This document shows, piece after piece, positions 52,438 to 61,989 of a stretch of 64,000 nucleotides of DNA; positions within the stretch are counted from its first letter, which is position 1; each line of letters begins with the position of its first letter. The notes beneath the pieces were generated by a model that ran no database searches, was not told the origin of the DNA, and saw only the letters and a list, made by a program, of their open reading frames with translations. The stretch lies in assembly GCA_943912755.1 (NCBI GenBank), contig CALTWF010000017.1, positions 1 through 64,000 of the forward strand. The letters are read 5' to 3'. Source of the stretch: an uncultured Pseudomonas sp. GTDB taxonomy: Bacteria > Pseudomonadota > Gammaproteobacteria > Pseudomonadales > Pseudomonadaceae. The position numbers and the translations under genes are program-made.

Positions 52438-53652
52438 TCAGGCATGGCCTTCGCGGTCGCGCATGCCCAGCAGGTAGAGAACGCCGTCCAGGCCCAGGGT
52501 GGAGATCGCCTGCTTGGCCGACTGGCGCACCAGCGGCTTGGCTCGGAACGCCACGCCCAGGCCGGCGATACCGAGCATCGGCAGGTCGTTGGCGCCATCG
52601 CCCACGGCGATGGTCTGCTCCATCTGCAGGCCTTCCTGGCGCGCCAGTTCGGTCAGCAGGTCGGCCTTGCGCTGGGCGTCGACGATCGGCTCGATGGCAA
52701 CGCCAGTGCACTTGCCGTCGACCACTTCCAGCTCGTTGGCGAACACATAGTCGATGCCCAGCCTGGCCTGCAATTGCTTGGCGAAGTACGTAAAGCCGCC
52801 GGAGAGGATGGCGGTCTTGTAGCCCAGGCGCTTGAGTTCGGCGAACAGGGTTTCGGCGCCTTCGGTCAGGCGCAACGAGGCACCGATTTCATCCAGCACG
52901 CTGACATCCAGGCCTTTCAGCAGGGCCAGGCGCTCCTTGAAGCTGGCGCGGAAGTCCAGCTCGCCACGCATGGCGCGCTCGGTGATTTCCGAAACCTGCT
53001 CGCCGACACCGGCGGCCTTGGCCAGTTCGTCGATCACTTCGGCCTCGATCAGCGTCGAGTCCATATCGAACACCGCCAGGCGGCGGTTGCGGCGGAACAG
53101 CGAGTCCTGCTGGAAGGCGATATCGACACCCAGCTCCTGGGCCACGCTGAGGAACTCGGCGCGCAGGGCCTGCGGATCGGCCGGCTCGCCGCGCACGGAA
53201 AACTCGATGCAGCCCTTGCCCTGCTCAACCGGGGTATCCAGCGCCACGCGGCCGGACAGACGATCGATATGGTCGATGTTCAGGCCGTACTTGGCGGTGA
53301 TGGAACTGACCCGCTGCAACTGCTCGGCGGTGACCTTGCGGGTCAGCAGGGTAACGATATGACGCGGCTTGCCCTGGTTGGCCACCCAGTTGCGGTAATC
53401 GTCTTCCGAGACCGGGGTGAAGCGCACCTGCTGGTTCAGTTCGTAGCCGGTGAACAGCAGGTCCTTGAGGACCGAGGAACCCTGCTCGGTGCCGGGAATC
53501 TCGACCAGGATGCCGAACGACAGGGTGTCGTGGATCACCGCCTGGCCAATATCGAGGATGTTCACGCCGCCACGGGCCAGAACGCCGGTAATGGCCGCAG
53601 TCAGACCCGGACGATCCTCACCGGTGATGTTGATCAAGACGATTTCGCGCAA
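52438..53652 (-). CDS. serB: Phosphoserine phosphatase
   Basis: A 404-residue enzyme for the last step of serine synthesis. Two ACT-type regulatory domains (LREIVLINITGEDRPGLTAA at the start) precede the HAD phosphatase with FDMDSTLIEAE near 200 and VGDGANDLPML near 360. The likely start is TTG at 53652, with GGAG 6 bases upstream, which gives the usual length; another TTG 21 bases upstream lacks a ribosome site. Divergent from the next gene. Confidence 0.95.
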   Translation of the reverse strand: MREIVLINITGEDRPGLTAAITGVLARGGVNILDIGQAVIHDTLSFGILVEIPGTEQGSSVLKDLLFTGYELNQQVRFTPVSEDDYRNWVANQGKPRHIVTLLTRKVTAEQLQRVSSITAKYGLNIDHIDRLSGRVALDTPVEQGKGCIEFSVRGEPADPQALRAEFLSVAQELGVDIAFQQDSLFRRNRRLAVFDMDSTLIEAEVIDELAKAAGVGEQVSEITERAMRGELDFRASFKERLALLKGLDVSVLDEIGASLRLTEGAETLFAELKRLGYKTAILSGGFTYFAKQLQARLGIDYVFANELEVVDGKCTGVAIEPIVDAQRKADLLTELARQEGLQMEQTIAVGDGANDLPMLGIAGLGVAFRAKPLVRQSAKQAISTLGLDGVLYLLGMRDREGHA

Positions 53653-53787
53653 GACGGGCTCCAGGACGTGCAAAAAATGCGCATTCTACCGCCTTTTGCG
53701 GACCATCGGGCGCAGTCGATACTTTGCCGCCCCGAGGCCGCTCGCTATACTGCGCAGCAATTTCTCCGTCATAAAGAGCCGCGCTCA

Positions 53788-55299
53788 GTGAACCGGCCCA
53801 CGCCCGTCAAAACCGACAACTTCTTCTTGCTGATCTTTCGTGCCCTGCGTCAGCGTCGAGTGCCACTGGCACTGCGCATCGCCTGCCACAACATCTTCCT
53901 GGTGGCCCTGGCGCTGGTGATCTATGCCTGCGTGATGGGTTTGCAGTTCAAGGAAGCCATGCACGAACAGGCCGACGCCCTGGGCCAGAGCCTGACCACC
54001 CAGACCGCGACCTCGGCCACCGAGCTGCTGGTGTCCAACGACATCCTCAGCCTCAACGTGCTGCTCGGCAACCTGGTGAAGAACCCGTTGGTGGCCCACG
54101 CCGCCATCTACAGCGTCGACAACCGCATCCTCGCCGAAGCCGGCCAGCGTCCGAAGAACAGCCTGCTGGGCGAGGCCGAAGGCCTGTACCAGACCAAGAT
54201 CACCTTCCAGGACGTCACCGCCGGGCAACTGCGCATCAGCCTGGACATGAGCCAATTCCAGCAGCCGATGACCATCAGCATGCAGAGCATGGGCATCCTG
54301 GCCGGCATCCTGCTGGCTCTGGCGCTGACCATGAGCCTGCGTCTCGGCCGCTACATCTCAACACCGCTGTTGCAATTGCGGGTCTGGCTGCGTGACCTCG
54401 ACGAATACACCCCGGCCACCGAGCGCCAGGACGAAATCGGCGACCTCGCGCGTCAGTTGCATTCCCGCTTCGCCCCGCCGCCGAAGCCGGTCGAGCCGGA
54501 GCCGGAAATCGACGACGCTTTCGACGAAGAAGACGCCGAACCGTTCGAGGTGCGCGACCTGCGCGACCCGGACTTCGACGAAGCACCGGCGGTGGTACGT
54601 GCGCCCAAGCGCGTGGTGGAAGCCGAAGAAGACGAGGACGACGACGCCTTTGCCGACCTGCGTGACGATGTGGCCCCGGCTGCGACCCCGGTTGCCGCCA
54701 AGCCTGCCGCACCGCGCGAACCGACGAAAAGCGCCGTGCTTGCCGTGCAACTGGGCTCCCAGGAGCAACTGCGCCGCCTGCCCCGGGCCCGCCTGACCGA
54801 GCTGCTGGAGCGCTACCGCGACTGCCTGGACCAGGCGGCGTCGCTGTATGAAGGCGAAGTGCAGACGCTCAACGATGGCAGCACCCTGTTGCTGTTCCAC
54901 AGCCAGGACAGCGGCGACGACTACCTGACCAACGCCATCTGCTGCGGCGAACTGCTGCGCGCCCTGGGCCATGCCCTGCAGGTCGAAGTGGCCGACAGCG
55001 GCATCACCTTGCAACTGCAACTGGGCCTGGCGCTGGGTGAAGACCTGAATGGCCTGAGCCAGATCGACCTGCTGCTGACCGAAAAAGCCCAGGATGCCCT
55101 GGCACTGTCGCAGCACAGCCGCAACCTGCTGCTGGTGGAGCGCCGGATCGGCGATGACGCCCTGATCCGCCAGCGCGCGCGGATTCGTCCGATTGCCAGC
55201 CCCGAGGGTGCCTGCTGCGTGGAGCGGTTGATGGAGCCTTATCCGTCGATGCTGGAGCGGCAACTGGCGCGGATGCATGAGCGGCAGGTGAAGAGCTGA
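53788..55299 (+). CDS. HAMP-containing membrane protein with a degenerate cyclase-like C-terminus
   Basis: A 503-residue protein with a GTG start. A membrane helix near 30-50 and another near 170-190 flank a ~110-residue periplasmic part (SATELLVSNDILSLNVLLG). A HAMP segment follows, then a very acidic linker of about 95 residues (for example EAEEDEDDDAFADLRDD), and a C-terminal domain resembling class III nucleotidyl cyclases (NDGSTLLLFHSQDSGDD, then LGLALGEDLNGLSQIDLL). The metal-binding and purine-specifying residues cannot be recognised, so it is probably a sensor rather than an active cyclase. It is the usual neighbour of serB in Pseudomonas. Confidence 0.65.
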   Translation: MNRPTPVKTDNFFLLIFRALRQRRVPLALRIACHNIFLVALALVIYACVMGLQFKEAMHEQADALGQSLTTQTATSATELLVSNDILSLNVLLGNLVKNPLVAHAAIYSVDNRILAEAGQRPKNSLLGEAEGLYQTKITFQDVTAGQLRISLDMSQFQQPMTISMQSMGILAGILLALALTMSLRLGRYISTPLLQLRVWLRDLDEYTPATERQDEIGDLARQLHSRFAPPPKPVEPEPEIDDAFDEEDAEPFEVRDLRDPDFDEAPAVVRAPKRVVEAEEDEDDDAFADLRDDVAPAATPVAAKPAAPREPTKSAVLAVQLGSQEQLRRLPRARLTELLERYRDCLDQAASLYEGEVQTLNDGSTLLLFHSQDSGDDYLTNAICCGELLRALGHALQVEVADSGITLQLQLGLALGEDLNGLSQIDLLLTEKAQDALALSQHSRNLLLVERRIGDDALIRQRARIRPIASPEGACCVERLMEPYPSMLERQLARMHERQVKS

Positions 55300-55350
55300 G
55301 GGTTGTAGCTGCCAGAGATGAGGTCAGTACAGACAACGCTGTTTCCAGCA

Positions 55351-55390
55351 CCCAATAAAAAGCCCGCATCGCTGCGGGCTTTTTATTGGG
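55351..55390. terminator. Bidirectional terminator after the HAMP protein gene
   Basis: CCCAATAAAAAGCCCGC / GCGGGCTTTTTATTGGG, a 17-bp stem with a 6-base loop and T-run on each strand, sits between converging genes. Confidence 0.95.
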
Positions 55391-55396
55391 CTCCGA

Positions 55397-56113
55397 TCAG
55401 AAGCGGAACACTTCCATATCGGTGCGAATCGGCGAAGCCATCGGGATCTTCGGTTTCTCCGGCTCCTTGCGTACCTGCACCGGAGCGGCTGGCTTCTTCG
55501 CCGGCGCCTCCTCGGCAATCGCGGGCTGGTTGGCCAGCGGCTTGAGTGCAGTGCTCAGCTGTTCGGCGAGCTTTTGCAGCAACTGGCCCTGGGCCTGAAC
55601 CTGCGCCGCCGAGCTGCCGCCGTGCGGCTGTTCGAGGTGGACGATGCGGTTGTCACGCACCTGACCGCGACGGTCGAGCAAACGCCATTGCGCATCAAGG
55701 ATCGCCGGCTGGTTGGCACCGGAATCCAGGCGAGTGATCGACAGCAGCACCTGTACATCCGGATTGAAACCGGTACTGGCTGGCGCGAGTACCACCCGCT
55801 GGCTATCCAGACGCCAGGCCAGCTGGCGTACCAGCAACTGGTCGATGTCAGCGGACAGGCTGCCCGCCCAGCGACCGTCCGTCGCCGCAGTGAGGCTGCC
55901 GTCAGCCTGACGCTGCAGCAAGGTCTCGCGTTGCAGGTAATCGGCAACCGAAACCGGCCCCAGCACTACCGACATGCCGGCAGCCTGCTTCGGCTGGCCC
56001 GGCGCGCCGCTGTCGAGCTGATAGAGCGCGACCGGCTGGTGCATGCTGCACCCTGCCAGGCCGAGCACACCGGTCAGCAGTAGAACAAATGGAAGGCGCA
56101 GAAAAGTCATCAT
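55397..56113 (-). CDS. PqiC/YmbA-family outer-membrane lipoprotein (ABC transport auxiliary)
   Basis: A 238-residue lipoprotein: signal sequence ending in lipobox LAGC (Cys near 20), then the ABC-transport auxiliary domain (SVVLGPVSVADYLQRETLLQR, then LADIDQLLVRQLAWRL-type segments). The C-terminal ~50 residues are Ala/Pro/Lys-rich. Family members work with MCE (PqiB, YebT) lipid transporters, but no MCE gene is nearby. The start is one of two adjacent ATGs at 56113 and 56110. Confidence 0.8.
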   Translation of the reverse strand: MMTFLRLPFVLLLTGVLGLAGCSMHQPVALYQLDSGAPGQPKQAAGMSVVLGPVSVADYLQRETLLQRQADGSLTAATDGRWAGSLSADIDQLLVRQLAWRLDSQRVVLAPASTGFNPDVQVLLSITRLDSGANQPAILDAQWRLLDRRGQVRDNRIVHLEQPHGGSSAAQVQAQGQLLQKLAEQLSTALKPLANQPAIAEEAPAKKPAAPVQVRKEPEKPKIPMASPIRTDMEVFRF

Positions 56114-56281
56114 CCCATCCAGGCGGCCACCATACGGCACCGCAGTGATACTCATGAATTCAGTCGGGCACCCGGCCACGCCGGTGCCACAGGGGGGCTA
56201 TCATCCGCGAAAATACGCTCTGACTCCAGTATTTACGCCCGGAACGCGTAGGAAATTAGCGTTTCCGGACGTGTATTTGCC

Positions 56282-58540
56282 CTACTCGGGAGTGTCGACC
56301 AACAACGCATCGACCCGCTGGAAGCCCCGTGGCAGCTTGTTGCCGCGGCGTCCGCGCTCTCCCTTGTAGTGCTCCAGGTCTTCACCCTTGAGTGACAGGG
56401 TACGCTTGCCGGCTTGCAATACAAGGGTCGCCCCGTCGGACAGCACCGCCATGTCGGTGACATATTCCTCACGACTGGCGACCCGATCACCCGGTATGCC
56501 GATGATCTTGTTGCCCTTGCCTTTGCCCAGTTGCGGCAGGTCGCTGATCTTGAACACCAGCAGGCGGCCTTCGGTGGTGACCGCCGCCAGCCAGTTCTGC
56601 TCGCGATCGGCCACTGGCCGCGGCGCCAGCACCTTGGCCCCGTTGGGCAAGCTGAGCAAGGCTTTGCCAGCCGTGACCTTGGCCTGCAGATCCTCGCCCT
56701 TGACCACGAAACCGTAGCCGGCATCGGAGGCAATAACGTACAGCGCCTCGTCGTCCGGCATCAGCACACATTCGAAGACCGCACCCGGTGGCGGTTTCAG
56801 ATGACCGGTCAGTGGCTCGCCGTGACCGCGCGCCCCCGGCAGCTTGTGGGCAGGGAGCGAATAGCTGCGCCCGGTGGAATCGATAAACACCGCGAACTGG
56901 TTGGAACGCCCCGTCGCTGCCAGCTTGAAGCCATCACCCGCCTTGTAGGACAGGCCGGTGGCGTCGATATCATGGCCCTTGGCGCAACGCACCCAGCCCT
57001 TCTCCGACAGCACCACGGTGACCGGCTCGGTCGGCATCAGCTCGTTTTCCGACAGGGCCTTGGCCTCGGCGCGGGCAACGATCGGCGAACGACGGTCGTC
57101 GCCATAGGTTTCTGCATCCTTGACCAGCTCGCTACGCACCAGCTTGCGCAGCTTGGTGTCGCTACCCAGCAGGGCGAGCAGCTTGGCCTGCTCCTTCAGC
57201 AGTTCTTCCTGTTCGCCGCGGATCTTCATCTCTTCCAGCCGCGCCAGCTGACGCAGACGGGTTTCGAGGATGTAGTCGGCCTGGATCTCGGTCAGGTCGA
57301 AACGGGCGATCAGGGCCTGTTTCGGCTGGTCCTCGGTGCGGATGATGTGGATCACCTCGTCCAGGTTGAGGAACGCAGTCAGCAAACCATCCAGCAGGTG
57401 CAGGCGGCGCTCGACCTTGTCCAGGCGGAACTTCAGGCGGCGACGAACGGTACCAATGCGGAACTCCAGCCACTCCAGCAACAGGGCGCGCAGGTTTTTC
57501 AGTTGCGGCCGGCCGTCGAGACCGATGATGTTGACGTTGACCCGGTAGCTCGACTCCAGGTCGGTGGTGGCGAACAGATGTTGCATCAGCTCATCGAGAT
57601 CGACCCGGTTGGAACGGGCGATGATCACGATGCGGCAAGGGTTCTCGTGGTCGGACTCGTCGCGCAGGTCAGCGACCATCGGCAGCTTCTTCGCCTGCAT
57701 CTGCGCGGCGATCTGCTCCAGCACCTTGGCCCCGGAAACCTGGTGCGGCAGCGCGGTAACCACGATATCGCCATCCTCGATGCGATAGACGGCACGCATG
57801 CGGATCGAACCGCGACCGCTTTCGTAGATTTTCAGCAGCTCGGCGCGCGGGGTGATGATTTCCGCTTCGGTCGGATAATCCGGGCCCTGGATGTGTTCGC
57901 AGAGCTGTTCGATCGTGGCCTTCGGCTCGTCCAGCAGACGCACGCAGGCGCTGGCGACTTCCCGCAGGTTATGCGGCGGCACGTCGGTGGCCATGCCCAC
58001 GGCGATACCAGTGGTGCCATTGAGAAGGATATTCGGCAAACGTGCCGGCAAAACGGCAGGTTCATCCAGGGTACCGTCGAAGTTAGGCACCCAGTCCGCG
58101 GTGCCCTGGCCCAGTTCGCTGAGCAGCACTTCGGAGTAACGGGACAGACGTGCCTCGGTGTAACGCATGGCGGCGAAGGACTTCGGATCGTCCGGGGCAC
58201 CCCAGTTGCCCTGGCCGTCGACCAGGGTGTAGCGGTAGCTGAATGGCTGCGCCATCAACACCATGGCTTCATAGCAGGCCGAATCGCCGTGGGGGTGGAA
58301 TTTACCGAGCACGTCACCGACGGTACGCGCCGACTTCTTGTGCTTGGAGTCGGCATCCAGGCCCAGCTCGCTCATGGCATAGACGATACGCCGCTGCACC
58401 GGCTTGAGGCCGTCGCCGATATGCGGCAGGGCGCGGTCCATGATCACGTACATGGAATAGTTGAGGTAGGCCTGTTCGGTGAAGTCGGCCAGTGACCGGC
58501 GCTCTACGCCATCGAGGCTCAGATCAAGGGAGTCGCTCAT
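56282..58540 (-). CDS. parC: DNA topoisomerase IV subunit A
   Basis: A 752-residue subunit that breaks and rejoins DNA to separate daughter chromosomes. The catalytic tyrosine is Tyr127 (AMRYTEARL). The quinolone-resistance region HPHGDSACYEAM has the wild-type Ser87 and Glu91. The C-terminal beta-pinwheel DNA-wrapping domain has GKGNKIIGIP. It works with ParE encoded two genes upstream on the same strand. Confidence 0.98.
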   Translation of the reverse strand: MSDSLDLSLDGVERRSLADFTEQAYLNYSMYVIMDRALPHIGDGLKPVQRRIVYAMSELGLDADSKHKKSARTVGDVLGKFHPHGDSACYEAMVLMAQPFSYRYTLVDGQGNWGAPDDPKSFAAMRYTEARLSRYSEVLLSELGQGTADWVPNFDGTLDEPAVLPARLPNILLNGTTGIAVGMATDVPPHNLREVASACVRLLDEPKATIEQLCEHIQGPDYPTEAEIITPRAELLKIYESGRGSIRMRAVYRIEDGDIVVTALPHQVSGAKVLEQIAAQMQAKKLPMVADLRDESDHENPCRIVIIARSNRVDLDELMQHLFATTDLESSYRVNVNIIGLDGRPQLKNLRALLLEWLEFRIGTVRRRLKFRLDKVERRLHLLDGLLTAFLNLDEVIHIIRTEDQPKQALIARFDLTEIQADYILETRLRQLARLEEMKIRGEQEELLKEQAKLLALLGSDTKLRKLVRSELVKDAETYGDDRRSPIVARAEAKALSENELMPTEPVTVVLSEKGWVRCAKGHDIDATGLSYKAGDGFKLAATGRSNQFAVFIDSTGRSYSLPAHKLPGARGHGEPLTGHLKPPPGAVFECVLMPDDEALYVIASDAGYGFVVKGEDLQAKVTAGKALLSLPNGAKVLAPRPVADREQNWLAAVTTEGRLLVFKISDLPQLGKGKGNKIIGIPGDRVASREEYVTDMAVLSDGATLVLQAGKRTLSLKGEDLEHYKGERGRRGNKLPRGFQRVDALLVDTPE

Positions 58541-58550
58541 GCGGGCCTCA

Positions 58551-59069
58551 TCAGTTCAAGGTCTGGCGCAGCAGCAAGGTGCCGCCGCGCTGGGTGAATT
58601 CAAGTTGTTTCAGGGCACTCATGCCCAGCAATACCTGGCTGCCGTCCAGTCCGGGGACTACCAGGGCGCGAACGTCGCGCAGCAGGATATCGCCCAATTG
58701 CACGCTGTCCAGACGGGTGCGGTAGCCCTCGGTGCGGCCATTGGCGGTGCTCAGGGTCACCGGGGCACCGCGCTCCAGGCCGAAATCCCGGGCCAGGGAC
58801 TCGGGAATCGCCACGTCGGTAGCACCGGTATCGAGCAGGAAATGCACGGCCTGGCCGTTGATCAGGCCATCGGCGACGAAATGCCCCTGGCCATTGCCGG
58901 CCAGGCGCACCTCGACGAAACCCTCGCCGTGCTGCGAGGTGATCTGGCTGTTGGGGTTGGCCTGCTTGTCCTCCCAGGCGCCAAAAAAGCGCGTGGCGAG
59001 AAACAGCCCGGCCGCCCAGGCCAGCACCATGAACACCCGCCCGATACGCTGCCCGGGTGACTGGCTCAT
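58551..59069 (-). CDS. Retropepsin-like aspartic protease, membrane-anchored
   Basis: A 172-residue protein with one N-terminal membrane helix (VFMVLAWAAGLFLATRFFG). The periplasmic part has FLLDTGATDVAIP near 83, the single Asp-Thr-Gly of clan AA proteases (TIGR02281 family), so it must act as a dimer. The LLGMSALKQLEF motif near 150 is typical. It lies between parE and parC, overlapping the upstream gene by 4 bases; substrate unknown. Confidence 0.85.
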   Translation of the reverse strand: MSQSPGQRIGRVFMVLAWAAGLFLATRFFGAWEDKQANPNSQITSQHGEGFVEVRLAGNGQGHFVADGLINGQAVHFLLDTGATDVAIPESLARDFGLERGAPVTLSTANGRTEGYRTRLDSVQLGDILLRDVRALVVPGLDGSQVLLGMSALKQLEFTQRGGTLLLRQTLN

Positions 59070-60052
59070 TTCTTCGCGCTCCAGCCGCCCTTCGGTGCGG
59101 CAAAGCGCCAGACGATCGGGCGATCCTCGCCATCGGCACGGGTGCCATTGTTGTTATCGACACCGATCCACGCACCTTCGGCGTCGATCACCAGGGCTTC
59201 GGCCAGGCCATAAGGCTGGCTGTACTGGCGCTGCTCGGTCAGCGCCTCGCCAGCGAAGGACCAACAGCGCTCCACCTGCCCGCTCTGGGCATCGCGGCGG
59301 CAGATACGATAGGCATTGCGTTCCAGGGTGAACAATTTGCCCTCGAACAGGGCCAGGTCGGAGAAGTCCCGGGACACCTCGCGGGCCTTGGGAAACTGAT
59401 CCGGCTGCATTTCGGTGCCGGCTTCGCTGAGCAGGACGCAGGCATCGCCGCAGGTCCAGGTACTCTGCTTGCGATTGACCAGCAGCAGCCCGCGACGCTC
59501 ACGCTCGGCAGCCAGCCACAGGCGATCGCCCGCCGGACTGACCGCAAGGCCTTCGAACAACGCATTGAAGTGCAGCAACATGCCACTGGCGCGGGCCTGG
59601 CGAATCATCGCCGGGTCGATCTTCAGCCAGTTCGGCTCACCTTCCACCGGCACTTCCAGCACGGCGGCATGGGCTTCGCTGACGATGTAGCGGTTACCCG
59701 CCGTGTCACAGCTGATGCCCTCGAAGTCGAGGTCGCCACCGCGCACCAGCGATGCCGCCCATTGCCGCGACCGCAGGCCCAGCGGGAAACCGGCATCCGG
59801 CACCGGCGGCGCCGCCAGCGGCTCGCCGACCGCCTGCCAGACATGGCTGGCGGTATCGAGCTGGTACAGCAGGTCGTCGTCGCGATCGGAAATGGTCCAC
59901 AGCACGCCATTGCACAGGGCCAGTCCGGACAGGTTGCCGCCGCGCATGCCTTCGACCGGGTGCTCCTCCAGCAGGCTCAGCTCCGGCCACGGATCGGCCA
60001 TGGCTGGCACTGCAAGCAGCGCCAGCAGTGCCGTCAGCAACGCACGGATCAA
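59066..60052 (-). CDS. Phytase-like esterase domain protein, secreted
   Basis: A 328-residue protein with a signal peptide cleaved near AMA/DPW. The rest matches the esterase-like domain of phytases (beta-propeller): LSGLALCNGVLWTISDRDDD near 42, GDLDFEGISCD near 105, NALFEGLAVSPAGDRLW near 163, and VDNNNGTRADGED near the end. Activity is unproven. It sits in the conserved parC-parE interval and overlaps both neighbours by 4 bases. Confidence 0.82.
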   Translation of the reverse strand: MIRALLTALLALLAVPAMADPWPELSLLEEHPVEGMRGGNLSGLALCNGVLWTISDRDDDLLYQLDTASHVWQAVGEPLAAPPVPDAGFPLGLRSRQWAASLVRGGDLDFEGISCDTAGNRYIVSEAHAAVLEVPVEGEPNWLKIDPAMIRQARASGMLLHFNALFEGLAVSPAGDRLWLAAERERRGLLLVNRKQSTWTCGDACVLLSEAGTEMQPDQFPKAREVSRDFSDLALFEGKLFTLERNAYRICRRDAQSGQVERCWSFAGEALTEQRQYSQPYGLAEALVIDAEGAWIGVDNNNGTRADGEDRPIVWRFAAPKGGWSAKK

Positions 60053-61953
60053 GCCATGACCTCGGCCAGGTTACCGTTGCTTTCCAGCCAGCTCTTGCGG
60101 TCGCCCGCGCGCTTCTTGGCCAGGAGCATGTCCATCATTTCGCGGGTCTTCTCGAAATCATCGAGGGTCAGCTGGACCAGGCGCCGGGTGTTCGGGTCCA
60201 TGGTGGTTTCGCGCAGTTGCGGCGGGTTCATCTCGCCGAGGCCCTTGAATCGGGTGACCTGCGGCTTGCCGCGCTTCTTCTCGGCCACCAGGCGGTCGAG
60301 GATGCCATCGCGCTCGGCTTCGTCGAGGGCGTAGTAGATTTCCTTGCCCAGGTCGATGCGGTACAGCGGCGGCATCGCCACATAGACATGGCCAGCCTCC
60401 ACCAGCGGGCGGAAATGCTGGACGAACAGCGCGCAGAGCAAGGTGGCGATGTGCAGGCCGTCGGAGTCGGCGTCGGCGAGGATGCAGATCTTGCCGTAAC
60501 GCAGCTGGCTGAGGTCCGCCGCGCCCGGGTCGACACCGATGGCGACGGCGATGTTGTGCACTTCCTGGCTGGCGAGCACTTCGCCGCCGTCCACTTCCCA
60601 GGTATTGAGGATCTTGCCGCGCAGCGGCAGGATCGCCTGGAACTCCTTGTCCCGCGCCTGCTTGGCCGAGCCGCCGGCGGAATCACCCTCGACCAGGAAC
60701 AGCTCGGCACGCATCGGGTCCTGGCCGGCGCAGTCGGCCAGCTTGCCTGGCAGCGCCGGGCCCTGGGTGACGCGCTTGCGCTCGACCTTCTTGCTCGCCT
60801 TGAGGCGACGGCCGGCGTTGCTGATGGCCAGTTCGGCCAGTTGCATGCCCAGTTCGGGGTGCGCGTTGAGCCACAGGCTGAAGGCGTCCTTGACCACGCC
60901 GGAGACGAAGGCCGCCGCCTCGCGGGACGACAGGCGCTCCTTGGTCTGCCCGGAGAACTGCGGCTCCTGCATCTTCATGGAAAGGACGAAGGTGATGCGC
61001 TCCCAGACGTCTTCCGGCGCCAGCTTGACGCCACGCGGCAGCAGGTTGCGGAACTCGCAGAACTCGCGCATCGCGTCCAGCAGGCCCTGGCGCAGGCCGT
61101 TGACGTGGGTACCGCCCTGGGCGGTGGGGATCAGGTTGACGTAGCTTTCCTGGATGCTGTCGCCGCCCTCGGGCAACCACAGCAGCGCCCAGTCCACAGC
61201 TTCCTTGTTGCCGGCCAGGCTGCCGCAGAACGGCTCGTCCGGCAAACGCTGGAACTCGCTGACCGAGTCGACCAGGTAGGAACGCAGTCCGTCCTCGTAA
61301 TACCACTCGACTTTCTCGCCGGTGCTCTTGTCCTCGAAGGTCACCGACAGGCCCGGGCACAGCACGGCCTTGGCCTTGAGCACATGCTTGAGGCGGCTGA
61401 CGGAGAACTTCGGCGAGTCGAAATACTTCGGATCCGGCGAGAAATACACGCTGGTCCCGGTATTGCGCTTGCCGACCGTGCCGATGACTTCCAGCTCGCT
61501 GGCCTTGAAGCCGTCGGCGAAGGTCATCTGGTACTCGTTGCCGTCGCGCTTGACCCGTACCCGCACCTGGGTGGACAGGGCGTTGACCACCGAAATACCC
61601 ACACCGTGCAGGCCGCCGGAGAACTGGTAGTTCTTGTTGGAGAACTTGCCGCCGGCGTGCAGCTTGGTAAGGATCAGCTCGACCCCGGACACGCCCTCTT
61701 CCGGGTGGATGTCCACCGGCATGCCGCGACCGTCGTCGCAGACTTCCAGGGAGTGGTCGGCATGCAGGATGACCTGCACCGAACGGGCATGGCCGGCCAG
61801 GGCCTCGTCGACGCTGTTGTCGATGACTTCCTGGGCCAGGTGGTTGGGGCGGCTGGTGTCGGTATACATGCCCGGACGCTTGCGTACCGGGTCAAGCCCC
61901 GAGAGGACTTCGATGGCGTCTGCGTTATAGGCGCTAGCGCTGGGATTGGCCAT
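60049..61953 (-). CDS. parE: DNA topoisomerase IV subunit B
   Basis: A 634-residue ATPase subunit of topoisomerase IV. The GHKL nucleotide-binding part has IDNSVDEALAGHA and DDGRGMPVDIH, the transducer carries the QTKERLSSREAAAF region, and the Toprim part has VEGDSAGGSAKQARD, PLRGKILN and DADSDGLHIATLL. It pairs with ParC. The start at 61953 fits the family. Confidence 0.98.
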   Translation of the reverse strand: MANPSASAYNADAIEVLSGLDPVRKRPGMYTDTSRPNHLAQEVIDNSVDEALAGHARSVQVILHADHSLEVCDDGRGMPVDIHPEEGVSGVELILTKLHAGGKFSNKNYQFSGGLHGVGISVVNALSTQVRVRVKRDGNEYQMTFADGFKASELEVIGTVGKRNTGTSVYFSPDPKYFDSPKFSVSRLKHVLKAKAVLCPGLSVTFEDKSTGEKVEWYYEDGLRSYLVDSVSEFQRLPDEPFCGSLAGNKEAVDWALLWLPEGGDSIQESYVNLIPTAQGGTHVNGLRQGLLDAMREFCEFRNLLPRGVKLAPEDVWERITFVLSMKMQEPQFSGQTKERLSSREAAAFVSGVVKDAFSLWLNAHPELGMQLAELAISNAGRRLKASKKVERKRVTQGPALPGKLADCAGQDPMRAELFLVEGDSAGGSAKQARDKEFQAILPLRGKILNTWEVDGGEVLASQEVHNIAVAIGVDPGAADLSQLRYGKICILADADSDGLHIATLLCALFVQHFRPLVEAGHVYVAMPPLYRIDLGKEIYYALDEAERDGILDRLVAEKKRGKPQVTRFKGLGEMNPPQLRETTMDPNTRRLVQLTLDDFEKTREMMDMLLAKKRAGDRKSWLESNGNLAEVMA

Positions 61954-61989
61954 GGGTTCTCGTCGTCATTCGTGGGTGAAAATAAGCAA

